This document shows, in pieces, positions 1 to 8,672 of a stretch of DNA of 64,000 bases. The notes below the pieces were generated by a model that saw only the letters and a list, made by a program, of their open reading frames with translations, had not been told where the DNA came from and ran no database searches. The stretch is from Candidatus Chlorohelix allophototropha (GTDB lineage Bacteria; Chloroflexota; Chloroflexia; Chloroheliales; Chloroheliaceae), in assembly GCF_030389965.1 (NCBI RefSeq), contig NZ_CP128399.1:1540934-1604933 (forward strand). The letters are read 5' to 3'. The position numbers were made by a program, and so were the translations under genes. Within the stretch, counting starts at the first letter, position 1, and every line of letters starts with the position of its first letter.

Positions 1-522
1 GTAGAGCGTATAGTCGAAAGTAAATAACACCGGATTCATAAAGCCGGATAGTAACACCCCACCTTTGCGCAACACTCGATAAGCTTCTTTCCAAACCGGG
101 CGTACATCCGGCACGAATACGTTCGAAACCGGATGGAAAACCAGCTCGAAACTTCCGTCCGTGAAAGCGGAGAGGTCAGCCATATCGCCCTGCACCGTAA
201 CGATTTCCAACCCCTCACGTTCGGCTACCTCACGATCGCGTGCCAGTTGGGCAGGTGAGTTGTCGAATACGGTCACTTTTGCGCCCGCCGCCGCTAAAAT
301 CGGCGCTTGTTGTCCCCCACCTGCCGCAAGGCATAGTACTTCGACTCCTTCCAGCTTTTCGGGAAACCAGTTTCGGGGTACAGCCTTTCCTGCTGTCAGT
401 ACCACCGACCACTCACCTCGGCGCGCTGCCGCAATTATTTCTGGGCTTACTGGTACTGTCCACGGGTTACCCGTTTCGACCTGTTTATCCCATGCCTTGC
501 GATTGTACTCAACAACATCCAT
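1..522 (-). CDS. SAM-dependent class I methyltransferase (3' end cut by window)
   Basis: This reading frame starts with ATG at 522 and is open to the window edge, giving 174 residues; the C-terminus lies outside. Residues 62-70 (VLCLAAGGG) are a glycine-rich SAM-binding motif I, followed by VTVFDNS, the acidic strand-2 end that normally contacts the SAM ribose, and by QGDMADL, motif II. It resembles the generic methyltransferase-11 type family; the substrate cannot be told. The start codon shares its A with the hisD stop (TAATG), so it is translationally coupled to hisD and is the last visible gene of the histidine cluster. Family assignment is firm, function unknown. Confidence 0.85.
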   Translation of the reverse strand, partial: MDVVEYNRKAWDKQVETGNPWTVPVSPEIIAAARRGEWSVVLTAGKAVPRNWFPEKLEGVEVLCLAAGGGQQAPILAAAGAKVTVFDNSPAQLARDREVAEREGLEIVTVQGDMADLSAFTDGSFELVFHPVSNVFVPDVRPVWKEAYRVLRKGGVLLSGFMNPVLFTFDYTLY

Positions 523-1829
523 TAATGCTGTTCGTCCTCAAAGCGAATGTTGATGGCGCGACCATGCGCGGGCAAGCCTTCTGCTGCTGCCATCACTTCT
601 GCCGCTTTACGTAGATTCGCCAGCCCTTCGGCGGTCATGCGCTGCATTTGCATTTTCTTGCCAAAGCTCTCTACCGAGAGTGGACCAAACATTTTGGTAT
701 TTGCGCCGGTGGGCAGCACATGATTTAAGCCACTCACGTAATCGCCACTCGGTTCGGGCGTGAAATTGCCTACAAAAATCGTTCCTGCATTGCGCAACTT
801 TGGTAACACTTCGTCCACATTTTCGGTGCAAACTTCGAGATGTTCGGGCGCGTAGTCGTTGGCGAACTCGATTGCTTGCTCAATTGTCTCTACAATACCA
901 ATCATGCCATACTGTTCCAAAGAATTAGAAGCCCGGTCGGCAGTGCTAAGCAATGGCAACTGGCGGCGCACCTCGGCGGCAACCGCTATTGCCAATTTGG
1001 GTGAAGTGGTGAGCAACACCGCCGAACTATCATCTGCGTGTTCTGCCTGTGAGAGAAAATCGGCAGCAACATAGGCAGGGTTGGCGCTAGCATCGGCGAT
1101 AATCAGCACTTCGCTTGGACCGGCTGGCATGTCGATACTCACCATACCTTCGCTGAACGCCAGCACTTTAGCGGCGGTGACATAGGGGTTGCCCGCCCCG
1201 AAGATTTTATAAGTTTTGGGGATGCTTTCCGTGCCGTAAGCCATTGCCGCGATTGCATGCGCCCCACCCACTTTGAACAAGCGCAGGTTTGGCAGATTCA
1301 ATACCGCAACTGCCGCCAGAATCGAATAGTGTATCTTGCCTTCCTTGTTAGGGGGTGTACACACGATGATTTCATCGCATCCGGCTATTTCGGCTGGTAT
1401 GGCGGTCATGAGCAGCGAAGATGGCAATGGCGCTCTACCACCCGGCACATATAGCCCTACCCTTTCGATGGAACGCCACACCCGCCACACTTCTACGCCC
1501 GGCACCGTTTCGACATGCTCTTCCTCCGCTGTCACATGGGTGCGGTGGAATTTGCGAATATTGTCAATGGCGAATTTGAAAGCCTCAACCAGTTCTGGAG
1601 AGGCTTCGCGCAAGCCTTGTTCTATTTCTTCTCTGGATACTTCAAGACTCTCAAGCTGAACCCCGTCGAAACGGGCGGTGAAATCTCGCAACGCGGCATC
1701 GCCTCGCTCCCGCACTTCCTGCATAATGGCGCGCGCTTGCTCACTCACTTTTCCGAACTCACCGGCGGCGCGTTGCTTGATGCGCTTCAGGGTTTCGGGA
1801 TCAACTTCGCTCAACCTGACAGGTTGCAT
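522..1829 (-). CDS. hisD: Histidinol dehydrogenase HisD
   Basis: HisD is the zinc- and NAD-dependent enzyme that oxidises L-histidinol to L-histidine in two steps, the end of histidine synthesis. The 435-residue length is normal. The sequence carries the family hallmarks: a [10 protein letters not shown] segment, the [15 protein letters not shown] metal/catalytic region near residue 265, and a C-terminal [16 protein letters not shown] block. ATG at 1829 is preceded by AAAGGAG at good spacing. It lies 74 nt behind a small membrane-protein gene and overlaps the following methyltransferase by one base. hisG is two genes upstream on the same strand, so a partial his operon is likely. Confidence 0.97.
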   Translation of the reverse strand: MQPVRLSEVDPETLKRIKQRAAGEFGKVSEQARAIMQEVRERGDAALRDFTARFDGVQLESLEVSREEIEQGLREASPELVEAFKFAIDNIRKFHRTHVTAEEEHVETVPGVEVWRVWRSIERVGLYVPGGRAPLPSSLLMTAIPAEIAGCDEIIVCTPPNKEGKIHYSILAAVAVLNLPNLRLFKVGGAHAIAAMAYGTESIPKTYKIFGAGNPYVTAAKVLAFSEGMVSIDMPAGPSEVLIIADASANPAYVAADFLSQAEHADDSSAVLLTTSPKLAIAVAAEVRRQLPLLSTADRASNSLEQYGMIGIVETIEQAIEFANDYAPEHLEVCTENVDEVLPKLRNAGTIFVGNFTPEPSGDYVSGLNHVLPTGANTKMFGPLSVESFGKKMQMQRMTAEGLANLRKAAEVMAAAEGLPAHGRAINIRFEDEQH

Positions 1830-1851
1830 GGCTCACTCCTTTAACTAAATA

Positions 1852-1871
1852 GGGCGCATTGCGCTGCGCCC
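1852..1871 (-). other. Intra-operon hairpin before hisD
   Basis: A perfect 7-bp stem (GGGCGCA/TGCGCCC, 6-nt loop) sits between the membrane-protein gene and hisD, immediately upstream of the hisD RBS. It is followed on the minus strand by only a weak T-rich stretch, so it could be a leaky terminator, an RNA-processing or stability element, or a structure affecting hisD translation. Confidence 0.4.
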
Positions 1872-1903
1872 CGTTACATTCGCTACGTGGTGGCAGATTC
1901 AAT

Positions 1904-2419
1904 TTATTCAATCATTTGTTTTCGATGCTCTTTTCCCTTTTCAGGGCTGCCTCCCTTGCTTTCACCAGCGCCACCGGCACGTTTCATCGCTTCTTTGAAC
2001 TCATCAGCGGAAGGCTTGGAAACTGCTTTGCTGTCACCCGCCGGACGTTTCGGGGCTTCTTTCGAGCCACCCGCCGGAGGTTTTGGGGCTTTCTGGCTAC
2101 CACCCTTTGCCGCTACCGCTTTCGGGGCTTTGGGAGTGCGTCGCCAGAAAAATATCAGGGCGAGCAGGTACATAGTTAGTATCGCGAAATAAACCACCAG
2201 TCCTGCTGTACCGCCAAAAATAGTGCCGAATATTCCCGGAATACCAGACAAAGGCAATACAAACAAACCCCCTCGGCGATGGTGATCCATTGCTCCCATA
2301 ATTTCTACAAAAGTTACCAGTGCCCACAACGACGCAAACACTACCAGTGCGGTAGTGCCACCCGCCAACGAGGTGAGCGCACCCAGTATCAGTAGAATTG
2401 TACCCCAGAAAAGATGCAT
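1904..2419 (-). CDS. Small membrane protein with Lys/Pro/Ala-rich cytoplasmic tail
   Basis: I do not recognise this 171-residue protein. Residues 1-90 hold about three hydrophobic segments (7-27, 29-45 and 58-90), with an MDHHRRGG loop between them. The remaining part is low-complexity, rich in Lys, Pro, Ala, Gly and Ser, with repeats such as KAPKPPAGGSKEAPKRP. The tail is strongly basic and probably cytoplasmic. The gene begins 10 nt after hisG and is co-oriented with hisD, so it is probably co-transcribed with the his genes, but nothing in the sequence links it to histidine synthesis. Low-complexity tails of this kind vary between relatives, so the membrane part is the better search query. 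Confidence 0.7.
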   Translation of the reverse strand: MHLFWGTILLILGALTSLAGGTTALVVFASLWALVTFVEIMGAMDHHRRGGLFVLPLSGIPGIFGTIFGGTAGLVVYFAILTMYLLALIFFWRRTPKAPKAVAAKGGSQKAPKPPAGGSKEAPKRPAGDSKAVSKPSADEFKEAMKRAGGAGESKGGSPEKGKEHRKQMIE

Positions 2420-2429
2420 TTTTACTACC

Positions 2430-3395
2430 TTATATCAAGATTTTCTCGACTGGTACTACCAAAATACCACCTGCGCCCGCTTCTTTCAGCCGTTCCATCA
2501 CTTCCCAGAAGGCTTCTTCGGTAACCGCTACGTGTACTGCCACCCAATCCGGGTCGTCTAGCGGCACAATGGTGGGGCTTTTCAAGCCCGGCACAGCTCT
2601 TTTGATATTTTCCAGTGCGGCTCTAGGGGCATTCATCACCACATATTTGTACTCTTTACCTGCCAGCGCGGCTTTAATACGCACCTGTAAGCGGTTGATA
2701 TTGCGCGCTTTGTAGGGATGCGCCAGCGATTCTCTGTTGGCTGCCAGCACCGCCTCGCTTTGCAGTATTTCCTCAATCGCGACTAGGTCGTTGAGAATAA
2801 GGCTGCTGCCGGTAGCGGTAATTTCCACAATCGCGTTTGCCAACCCCAGATTTGGGGCAAGTTCCACCGCACCGCTCAAGGTTATAATTTCCGCCTCAAT
2901 GCCGTACTGTCGCAGCAACTTGTGGGCGGATTTGGGATAGCTGGTGGCAATTTTCTTGCCGTGAAGCTGTTGCACATCGGTGATGCCGCTCTCTTTGGGA
3001 ACTGCTACTACCAGTGAGCAATGCCCGAAGCCCATCGGTAGCACCTGTTCCACATCTACGCCCTCTTCGTAGAGTAGGTTTTGCCCCACCACGCCGATGT
3101 CGGCAGTACCAGTGGCAACATACTCCGGGATGTCATCATCGCGGGTGTACATAATGTCCAGTTCAAAATTACTGACGGTGCTGAACAGACGCTGCTTGTA
3201 GCTATCAAATTCTAACCCGATACTCCGCAAAAGCGATAGAGTATGCTCGGTCAGGCGACCTTCTTTCTGGATGGCAAGGCGCAGGCGCGGTTTTTCTTGG
3301 TTATTCGAGTTTGAGGCTAACTTCACTTTGGCACTCCCGTTCAACATGGTCAGGTTGAGGGGCTTGTTCCTTAAACCCGCTTGCAGCTCAACCAT
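2430..3395 (-). CDS. hisG: ATP phosphoribosyltransferase HisG, long form
   Basis: HisG catalyses the first, feedback-controlled step of histidine synthesis, condensing ATP with PRPP. The 321-residue product has the long-form architecture: a catalytic bilobal domain starting at LRLAIQKEGRL, with DIGVVGQNLLYE and the PRPP-binding segment ATGSSLILNDL, followed by a C-terminal ACT-like regulatory domain (YKYVVMNAPRAALENI to the end). Long forms bind histidine directly and need no HisZ. The GTG at 3407 is in frame, but GGGAG lies 10 nt before ATG 3395, so I chose that ATG. The first roughly 35 residues are poorly conserved and the true start could be further in. Confidence 0.95.
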   Translation of the reverse strand: MVELQAGLRNKPLNLTMLNGSAKVKLASNSNNQEKPRLRLAIQKEGRLTEHTLSLLRSIGLEFDSYKQRLFSTVSNFELDIMYTRDDDIPEYVATGTADIGVVGQNLLYEEGVDVEQVLPMGFGHCSLVVAVPKESGITDVQQLHGKKIATSYPKSAHKLLRQYGIEAEIITLSGAVELAPNLGLANAIVEITATGSSLILNDLVAIEEILQSEAVLAANRESLAHPYKARNINRLQVRIKAALAGKEYKYVVMNAPRAALENIKRAVPGLKSPTIVPLDDPDWVAVHVAVTEEAFWEVMERLKEAGAGGILVVPVEKILI

Positions 3396-3504
3396 TTTTG
3401 TTATCACTCCCGGCGAAATAATATTGTTTGTACTACCCTAACACCTGAGCAATTTTACACTAATGGTAGCACTGCTTCAAGCCAGCCTCAACCACGATTA
3501 TGAA

Positions 3505-3535
3505 ATAAAACAAGGGGCGTAGGTGATGCCCCTTG
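3505..3535 (-). terminator. Rho-independent terminator after the DUF169 gene
   Basis: An inverted repeat (CAAGGGGC, 9-nt loop, GCCCCTTG) is followed on the minus strand by TTTTATTT. It ends 12 nt beyond the stop of the DUF169 gene and separates it from hisG. It belongs to the recurring CAAGGGG hairpin family seen elsewhere in the window. Confidence 0.8.
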
Positions 3536-3546
3536 TCCTAAAAAAT

Positions 3547-4350
3547 CTAAGAATTTTGGCTTACACCCGGCGGAGGACCGGCATGGCGCATACGGGCGTA
3601 CACACCGGGCATGACTTCTTTGCGCATATCTACCGCGTTTATCGCAAAGTTCTCGATCATCTCGATGATGTATTTCATATCTTTAGCTGGTACTACGGCG
3701 AAAAGCTCGCTTGGCTTCAGGCTGTTGTGGATGCGTCCGCCGCCATCCCCAATGGTAAAGATGCTACGGCGATTGTGGAAGGGCAGCGCGTAGAGCGAAC
3801 TACATACCGACCATCCTACCTCGCCAAAGGGCAAACTACCGGCACGGGCTAACGCTGCCCCCGAAATCATCATAGCGCGTTGTGGGTCGCAAATCACCAC
3901 CAGCAGATGCACTGGCACACCCTCCGGCACTTCGTTCAGGGGTGCTGCGGCAATCGCTTTGTACTGTCCTTGCGGCAGATTGGGGGTAGTCTCTTTGTTG
4001 ATACGCGCCCCTTCTGCCGTGAACATGCCCTGCGACATGGTGAGATAACTGCCATCCTTAATCATGTCCATGCCGGGGTGCATACCGGTGTGGTACAAGC
4101 CCACAAAGCAGGCGTTGTTGCTGCTATCCACATATACCTTGCGTCCGCTTGAGCCTTCCTTAATCAGGGTACAGGCGGGTTCGTTCAGAGCCTCGTAACC
4201 CTCTGGTGGTGCATCCTCGCAGAAGGTGATGGCAACCGGGCGACGTTCCACCTTCATCTTATCCATTATAATGTCATAGACGTACTTAAGGCTCACCGTT
4301 TCGCGATCCAACGCTTCGTAGGGCGCAGGCGTAGTATTTTCGACCCCCAT
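3547..4350 (-). CDS. DUF169 family protein
   Basis: This 267-residue soluble protein matches the DUF169 family, known from anaerobes, archaea and Chloroflexota and without established function. Typical features are the N-terminal RRPVAITFCEDAPPEGYEAL block, a cysteine in CTLIKEGSSGRKVY, the central CFVGLYHTGM segment, and GEVGWSVCSSLYALPF with IFTIGDGGGR towards the C-terminus. Conserved cysteines suggest metal or cofactor binding, but that is inference. A good RBS (AAGAAAGGA) precedes ATG 4350. It is divergent from pgi and separated from hisG by a terminator, so it is monocistronic. Confidence 0.85.
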   Translation of the reverse strand: MGVENTTPAPYEALDRETVSLKYVYDIIMDKMKVERRPVAITFCEDAPPEGYEALNEPACTLIKEGSSGRKVYVDSSNNACFVGLYHTGMHPGMDMIKDGSYLTMSQGMFTAEGARINKETTPNLPQGQYKAIAAAPLNEVPEGVPVHLLVVICDPQRAMMISGAALARAGSLPFGEVGWSVCSSLYALPFHNRRSIFTIGDGGGRIHNSLKPSELFAVVPAKDMKYIIEMIENFAINAVDMRKEVMPGVYARMRHAGPPPGVSQNS

Positions 4351-4504
4351 TATCTATATCCTTTCTTTACCATCGGGTGAAAATAAATTCGATAGTAGGG
4401 AAATGCTAATCCCATAGAGTAGCACGGTCAGTAGCAAGGACTACGGATTTGAAGTCGAATCGATTTTCCGCCCGAAGTCTGATAAACTCTGAGGCTGAAT
4501 GTTA

Positions 4505-4510
4505 TATAAT
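4505..4510 (+). promoter_or_regulatory. Candidate -10 element for pgi
   Basis: A perfect TATAAT lies 38 nt upstream of the pgi start. I see no good -35 hexamer at 16-18 bp, so the call rests on the -10 match and the position. Confidence 0.4.
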
Positions 4511-4548
4511 GCTTCAGGGCTTATAAATGGAACGAAAGGATACTGGAA

Positions 4549-6177
4549 ATGAGCACTAATCTAACTCAAACCCCTGCCTGGAAAGCGCTCGAAGCCCATT
4601 ACAGGCAGATAAAAGACACTCACCTGCGCGATTTTTTTGCCATTGACCCCTCACGCGGTTCTACCCTCACTGTTGAGGCTGAAGATATATATTTAGATTA
4701 TTCCAAAAACCGCCTGAACGCTCAAACTATCAAACTGTTGCTGCAATTAGCCGAAGATTCGGGCTTGAAAAAGCGCATCGAAGAAATGTTTACCGGCGAA
4801 AAAATCAATGTTACCGAGAAAAGAGCGGTACTGCATGTAGCATTGCGCGCGCCTCGCAATGCCACTGTGCTGGTGGATGGTGAAAATGTGGTGCCGCAAG
4901 TACATGCGGTGCTGGATAAAATGGCGGCTTTTTCAGAGCGAGTACGTAGTGGGGAATGGAAAGGTTTTACCGGTAAACCTGTTCGTAATGTGGTTAATAT
5001 CGGTATCGGTGGCTCAGATCTAGGACCTGTAATGGCTTACGATGCTTTACGCCACTACAGCGCGCGCCATCTCAATGTCCGTTTCGTTTCCAATATTGAT
5101 GGTACTGATTTCGCGGAAGCTACTCATGATCTTGACCCTGCCGAAACGCTGTTCATTATATCTTCCAAGACTTTCACCACCGTTGAATCTCTCACAAACG
5201 CGCATACCGCTCGCGACTGGGCGTTGAGAACGCTCGGTGACGAAAAGGCGGTGGCAAGCCATTTTGTGGCGGTTTCTACCAACGCGGCGGAAGTTGCCAA
5301 ATTCGGGATAGATACCGCCAATATGTTCGGTTTCTGGGATTGGGTTGGTGGGCGCTATTCCTATGACTCGGCAATCGGGCTTTCGCTAATGATTGCGATT
5401 GGAGCGGATAACTTCCGCCGTATGCTGGCGGGCTTCCACGCGATGGATACCCATTTCCGTACTACGCCATTTGAAAAGAATATGCCGGTGCTATTGGCTC
5501 TGATTGGTGTTTGGTATAACAACTTCTTCGGTGCGGAAACGGTGGCGATTTTACCCTACGACCATTATCTTGGTCGTCTAAGCGCGTATCTACAGCAACT
5601 TGATATGGAGAGCAACGGCAAGAGCGTTGACTTGGATGGAAACCGTGTTACTTACCAGACGGGTCCAATTATCTGGGGGCAGCCCGGAACCAATGGGCAG
5701 CATGCTTATTACCAGCTTATCCATCAAGGCACTAAGTTAATCCCCGCCGATTTCATCGGTTTCTCCCAATCATTGAATCCGATGGGCAATCACCACGACC
5801 TGCTGATGTCTAACTACTTCGCGCAGACCGAGGCGCTGGCTTTTGGCAAAACCGCCAGTGAGGTACATACTGAAGGTGTGCCAGCTTATCAAGAACCGCA
5901 TCGCATTTTCGAGGGCAACCATCCTACCAATTCGCTGTTGCTGCCGCGCCTGACTCCGGAGGCGTTGGGTGAATTGGTAGCGCTTTACGAGCACAAGGTG
6001 TTTGTGCAAGGCACTATCTGGCGCATCAACTCTTTCGACCAATGGGGTGTGGAACTGGGCAAAGCGCTGGCAAGCCGCATTATCTCGCAACTCACCAGTG
6101 TCGAAGAGCCGGAACTGCCACATGATAGCTCTACTAATACTCTGATTCGGCGCTACCGCGTACAAAAAAGGGTCTAA
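4549..6177 (+). CDS. pgi: Glucose-6-phosphate isomerase
   Basis: Pgi interconverts glucose-6-phosphate and fructose-6-phosphate. The 542-residue length is that of the long bacterial/eukaryotic form. Family signatures are visible: [12 protein letters not shown] near residue 150, the active-site segment [12 protein letters not shown] with the preceding FGFWDWV, and the C-terminal signature [10 protein letters not shown] near 500. Glu and His catalytic residues fall in [10 protein letters not shown] and QLIHQGTKL contexts. GAAAGGA precedes ATG 4549. It has its own terminator 32 nt downstream and no co-oriented partner, so it is a single-gene unit. Confidence 0.97.
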   Translation: MSTNLTQTPAWKALEAHYRQIKDTHLRDFFAIDPSRGSTLTVEAEDIYLDYSKNRLNAQTIKLLLQLAEDSGLKKRIEEMFTGEKINVTEKRAVLHVALRAPRNATVLVDGENVVPQVHAVLDKMAAFSERVRSGEWKGFTGKPVRNVVNIGIGGSDLGPVMAYDALRHYSARHLNVRFVSNIDGTDFAEATHDLDPAETLFIISSKTFTTVESLTNAHTARDWALRTLGDEKAVASHFVAVSTNAAEVAKFGIDTANMFGFWDWVGGRYSYDSAIGLSLMIAIGADNFRRMLAGFHAMDTHFRTTPFEKNMPVLLALIGVWYNNFFGAETVAILPYDHYLGRLSAYLQQLDMESNGKSVDLDGNRVTYQTGPIIWGQPGTNGQHAYYQLIHQGTKLIPADFIGFSQSLNPMGNHHDLLMSNYFAQTEALAFGKTASEVHTEGVPAYQEPHRIFEGNHPTNSLLLPRLTPEALGELVALYEHKVFVQGTIWRINSFDQWGVELGKALASRIISQLTSVEEPELPHDSSTNTLIRRYRVQKRV

Positions 6178-6208
6178 CCTTCCTCTGAAATTTATATACT
6201 GCTCCTTG

Positions 6209-6238
6209 ATTCCCGGTGACACCACCGGGAATTTTTTT
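6209..6238 (+). terminator. Terminator after pgi
   Basis: ATTCCCGGTG/CACCGGGAAT hairpin with a small loop, followed directly by seven T residues. Confidence 0.9.
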
Positions 6239-6298
6239 ACTGCCCAACTATTTCACATTATTAGTTAAACACGTATTAAAACAGGCATATAAGCTATC

Positions 6299-6320
6299 AC
6301 TATTAATAAACATTAATAGT
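6299..6320 (+). promoter_or_regulatory. Inverted repeat upstream of the first propeller gene
   Basis: A perfect 9-bp inverted repeat, ACTATTAAT/ATTAATAGT around AAAC, lies about 110 nt before the start. The paralogue downstream keeps the inner ATTAAT-AAAC-ATTAAT at 8543-8558. Conservation in both copies suggests a regulator site or promoter-associated element; no regulator is known. Confidence 0.45.
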
Positions 6321-6429
6321 ACAGTAATGAATTTTGTAATACTGGTTTAATAGAATTAGAAAGGTTAAAAGATTTGCTCATATTAACACCTTGATCAAAG
6401 TGCAATCAGAGCTGAAAGGAATTATGGCG
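6302..6429 (+). repeat. Duplicated upstream region, copy 1
   Basis: This AT-rich leader aligns almost end to end with 8543-8672 (shared blocks include AATAAACATTAATAG and TGGTTTAATA). The promoter region was therefore duplicated together with the gene it precedes. Confidence 0.75.
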
Positions 6430-8403
6430 ATGCTAGGCAGTAAATATCTGTCTCAGAGAAACGCTCTAGCAATAGCAATGGCGTTTCTACTAATGCTCAC
6501 GACATTTATGTCATGTTTTATCACTCCTGCTCGTGCTGAGAATTTGTACACCATCACCGAATACCGCACTCCCACCTCTATCTCTAGCCCTGAGTTCATC
6601 ACGGCAGGTACGGACGGGGCGATGTGGTTCACCGAGTATGAAGGTAACAAGATCGGCAGAGTTACTAATTCTGGTAATATTTTTGAATATGACATCCCGA
6701 CCGCAGGTTCTGAGCCTGAGGGTATCATAGCCGGACCGGACGGGAATCTGTGGTTTACCGAGTATGGTACTGCCCAAATCGGCAAGATTACGATAACCGG
6801 GGTCATTTCAGAATTCGCCCTTCCCACCACAGCCTCTGGTCCTTATGGCATCACTGTTGGGTCGGATAATAATCTATGGTTTACTGAGTATGATGCTAAT
6901 AAGATTGGCAAAATTACTACCACGGGCGACATCACCGAATATGATGCTCCCGCAGGTTCCGGTCCAACTAGAATTGTCGCTGGACCGGATGGGAATCTGT
7001 GGTTCGCTGAATATACCGCTGGTAAAATCGGTCAGATTTCGACTTCCGGCGTAGTCCTCAACGAATACATCATCCCCACTCCGAACTCCAACCCTGAGGG
7101 CATTACTGTTGGGATGGATGGGAATCTGTGGTTCACTGAGTTTGCGGGTAACAAAATCGGTATGATTACGCCCTACGGCGACATCACCGAATACAATATT
7201 CCTACTTTAAACTCAGGTCCTTATGGTATTAGCAAAGGACCTGATGGCAATGTGTGGTTCACCGAGGGTAGTAGTAACAAAATTGCGATGGTAGCCGCTA
7301 CCGGCGACATCACCGAATACAACGTTCCCACTGCGGCTTCGTGGCCTTATAGCATTGCTGCCGGTTCGGATGGGTACGTTTGGTTCACCGAAGCAGATGC
7401 TAGCCAAGTTAGTAAAATGAGGGTAATTCCGAAGAAATTTACTACCGCCGAAATCGTGCCGACCTTATCGCTTACTCCCGACCGCGTAGCCGGAACGGGT
7501 GTGGATAATCGCCTTACCCTGAGTATCAAGCTTAAGAATCTTGGACCGGGTGGGGCAGGCTACGCTTGGTTTGAAGTACCAATCGAACCTACTTACCTAC
7601 TCGATTACGCTAACTTCGGAAATAGCGGGTTGTGGGTTTCAAAGATTTCAGCCACCTCTGTTCGTGTAGAGTTACGGCAATTGGATTTTGGTGCAAGCGT
7701 ACTAGGTAGCCTAGTGTTGAAACCGAATCCGGAAAACCCGCCGATAGCAGGAACGGAACTGAGTTTCAAAATTCAGGTCAACTACTCGGATGAGGTGCAA
7801 TACGAACATAGCTTCAGCAACAAGGTGAGCGTAACCTTTGGGGAAAGCGACCTTGATGTGAACAAAGATACCCTTCAAACCCTTGCACCGATAACGGTCA
7901 ATGTGGGGGAGAAAGCAGCGATCAGCGCGGATGTGTTCCTCCCGAACGAGAAAGTAACAATGTGGTACACCAGTCCCGACGGCAATAGTGTGGATCTAGG
8001 TTACGTATGGGCGGATGAGAACGGTAAGATTGCCACTAACTTTGATACCACCGGGTTTGTGAGCGGTTCTTACTCGTTTGTGGCGCATGGGCTGAAAAGT
8101 GAGGTACGCTCATGTACTATTGTCACCATCACTGGACAAACCCTTACGTCTGTAACAGCAAAAGCGGGATATAAGGTAGCGATCAGCGCAAATGTGTTCC
8201 TACCCAGTGAAAAAGTACCGTTGTGGTACACTGGACCGGATGGCAAGAGCGTGGATTTGGGCTACGTCTGGTCGGATGAGCACGGCAAACTCGTAACCAA
8301 TTTTGATACTACCGGGCTGGCAAGCGGGTCGTACTCGTTTGTAGCGCAGGGGCAACGCAGTAACATTCAGGCTTGTACTATCGTGATTGTCACTGCCGAA
8401 TAG
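6430..8403 (+). CDS. Secreted 7-bladed Vgb-like beta-propeller with two C-terminal Ig-like modules
   Basis: The 657-residue product starts with a signal peptide ending at PARA-E. Next come seven repeats of the type GPDGNLWFTEY..NKIGKI with TEY(D/N)IPT linkers (to about residue 335), the pattern of virginiamycin B lyase-like (streptogramin lyase, NHL-related) propellers. A CARDB/DUF11-like domain follows (about 340-475), then two copies of a roughly 80-residue module containing F(L/I)P(N/S)EKV..WYT.PDGKSVDLGYVW. Most genomic Vgb homologues are not proven lyases, so binding or scaffolding outside the cell is as likely as enzyme action. AAAGGA is 9 nt before ATG 6430; ATG 6424 and TTG 6391 are alternatives. 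It is paralogous to the next gene. Confidence 0.9.
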   Translation: MLGSKYLSQRNALAIAMAFLLMLTTFMSCFITPARAENLYTITEYRTPTSISSPEFITAGTDGAMWFTEYEGNKIGRVTNSGNIFEYDIPTAGSEPEGIIAGPDGNLWFTEYGTAQIGKITITGVISEFALPTTASGPYGITVGSDNNLWFTEYDANKIGKITTTGDITEYDAPAGSGPTRIVAGPDGNLWFAEYTAGKIGQISTSGVVLNEYIIPTPNSNPEGITVGMDGNLWFTEFAGNKIGMITPYGDITEYNIPTLNSGPYGISKGPDGNVWFTEGSSNKIAMVAATGDITEYNVPTAASWPYSIAAGSDGYVWFTEADASQVSKMRVIPKKFTTAEIVPTLSLTPDRVAGTGVDNRLTLSIKLKNLGPGGAGYAWFEVPIEPTYLLDYANFGNSGLWVSKISATSVRVELRQLDFGASVLGSLVLKPNPENPPIAGTELSFKIQVNYSDEVQYEHSFSNKVSVTFGESDLDVNKDTLQTLAPITVNVGEKAAISADVFLPNEKVTMWYTSPDGNSVDLGYVWADENGKIATNFDTTGFVSGSYSFVAHGLKSEVRSCTIVTITGQTLTSVTAKAGYKVAISANVFLPSEKVPLWYTGPDGKSVDLGYVWSDEHGKLVTNFDTTGLASGSYSFVAQGQRSNIQACTIVIVTAE

Positions 8404-8425
8404 CTTAATAATAATCTGGTTCTTC

Positions 8426-8460
8426 AAGAATCCCGGTAGCAATGCCGGGGTTCTTTTTTT
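8426..8460 (+). terminator. Terminator after first propeller gene
   Basis: AAGAA.CCCGG/CCGGG.TTCTT hairpin followed by a T run, 23 nt after the stop codon. Confidence 0.9.
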
Positions 8461-8542
8461 GTGACAAATTTACCAACTCAAGACTAGAAAGATTAAACCT
8501 AAATTAATAAAAAACAAAAACCACAACTATTAATGCCAGTTA

Positions 8543-8672
8543 ATTAATAAACATTAATAGAGAGGTAATGGAATTAGTAATGTTGGTTTAATAAAATTAA
8601 TGAGGCTTCATTTGTGCTCAAATCTAAAATGCTTTGGTCATAGTGAGATCAGAGCAGAAGGGAGTTATGGCT
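8543..8672 (+). repeat. Duplicated upstream region, copy 2
   Basis: Second copy of the leader found at 6302-6429, including the ATTAAT-AAAC-ATTAAT inverted repeat and the stretch running up to the RBS. Confidence 0.75.

Noticed and set aside
161-553. Plus-strand frames at the left edge
   Set aside because: The minus strand encodes a recognisable methyltransferase there; the plus frames are shadows.
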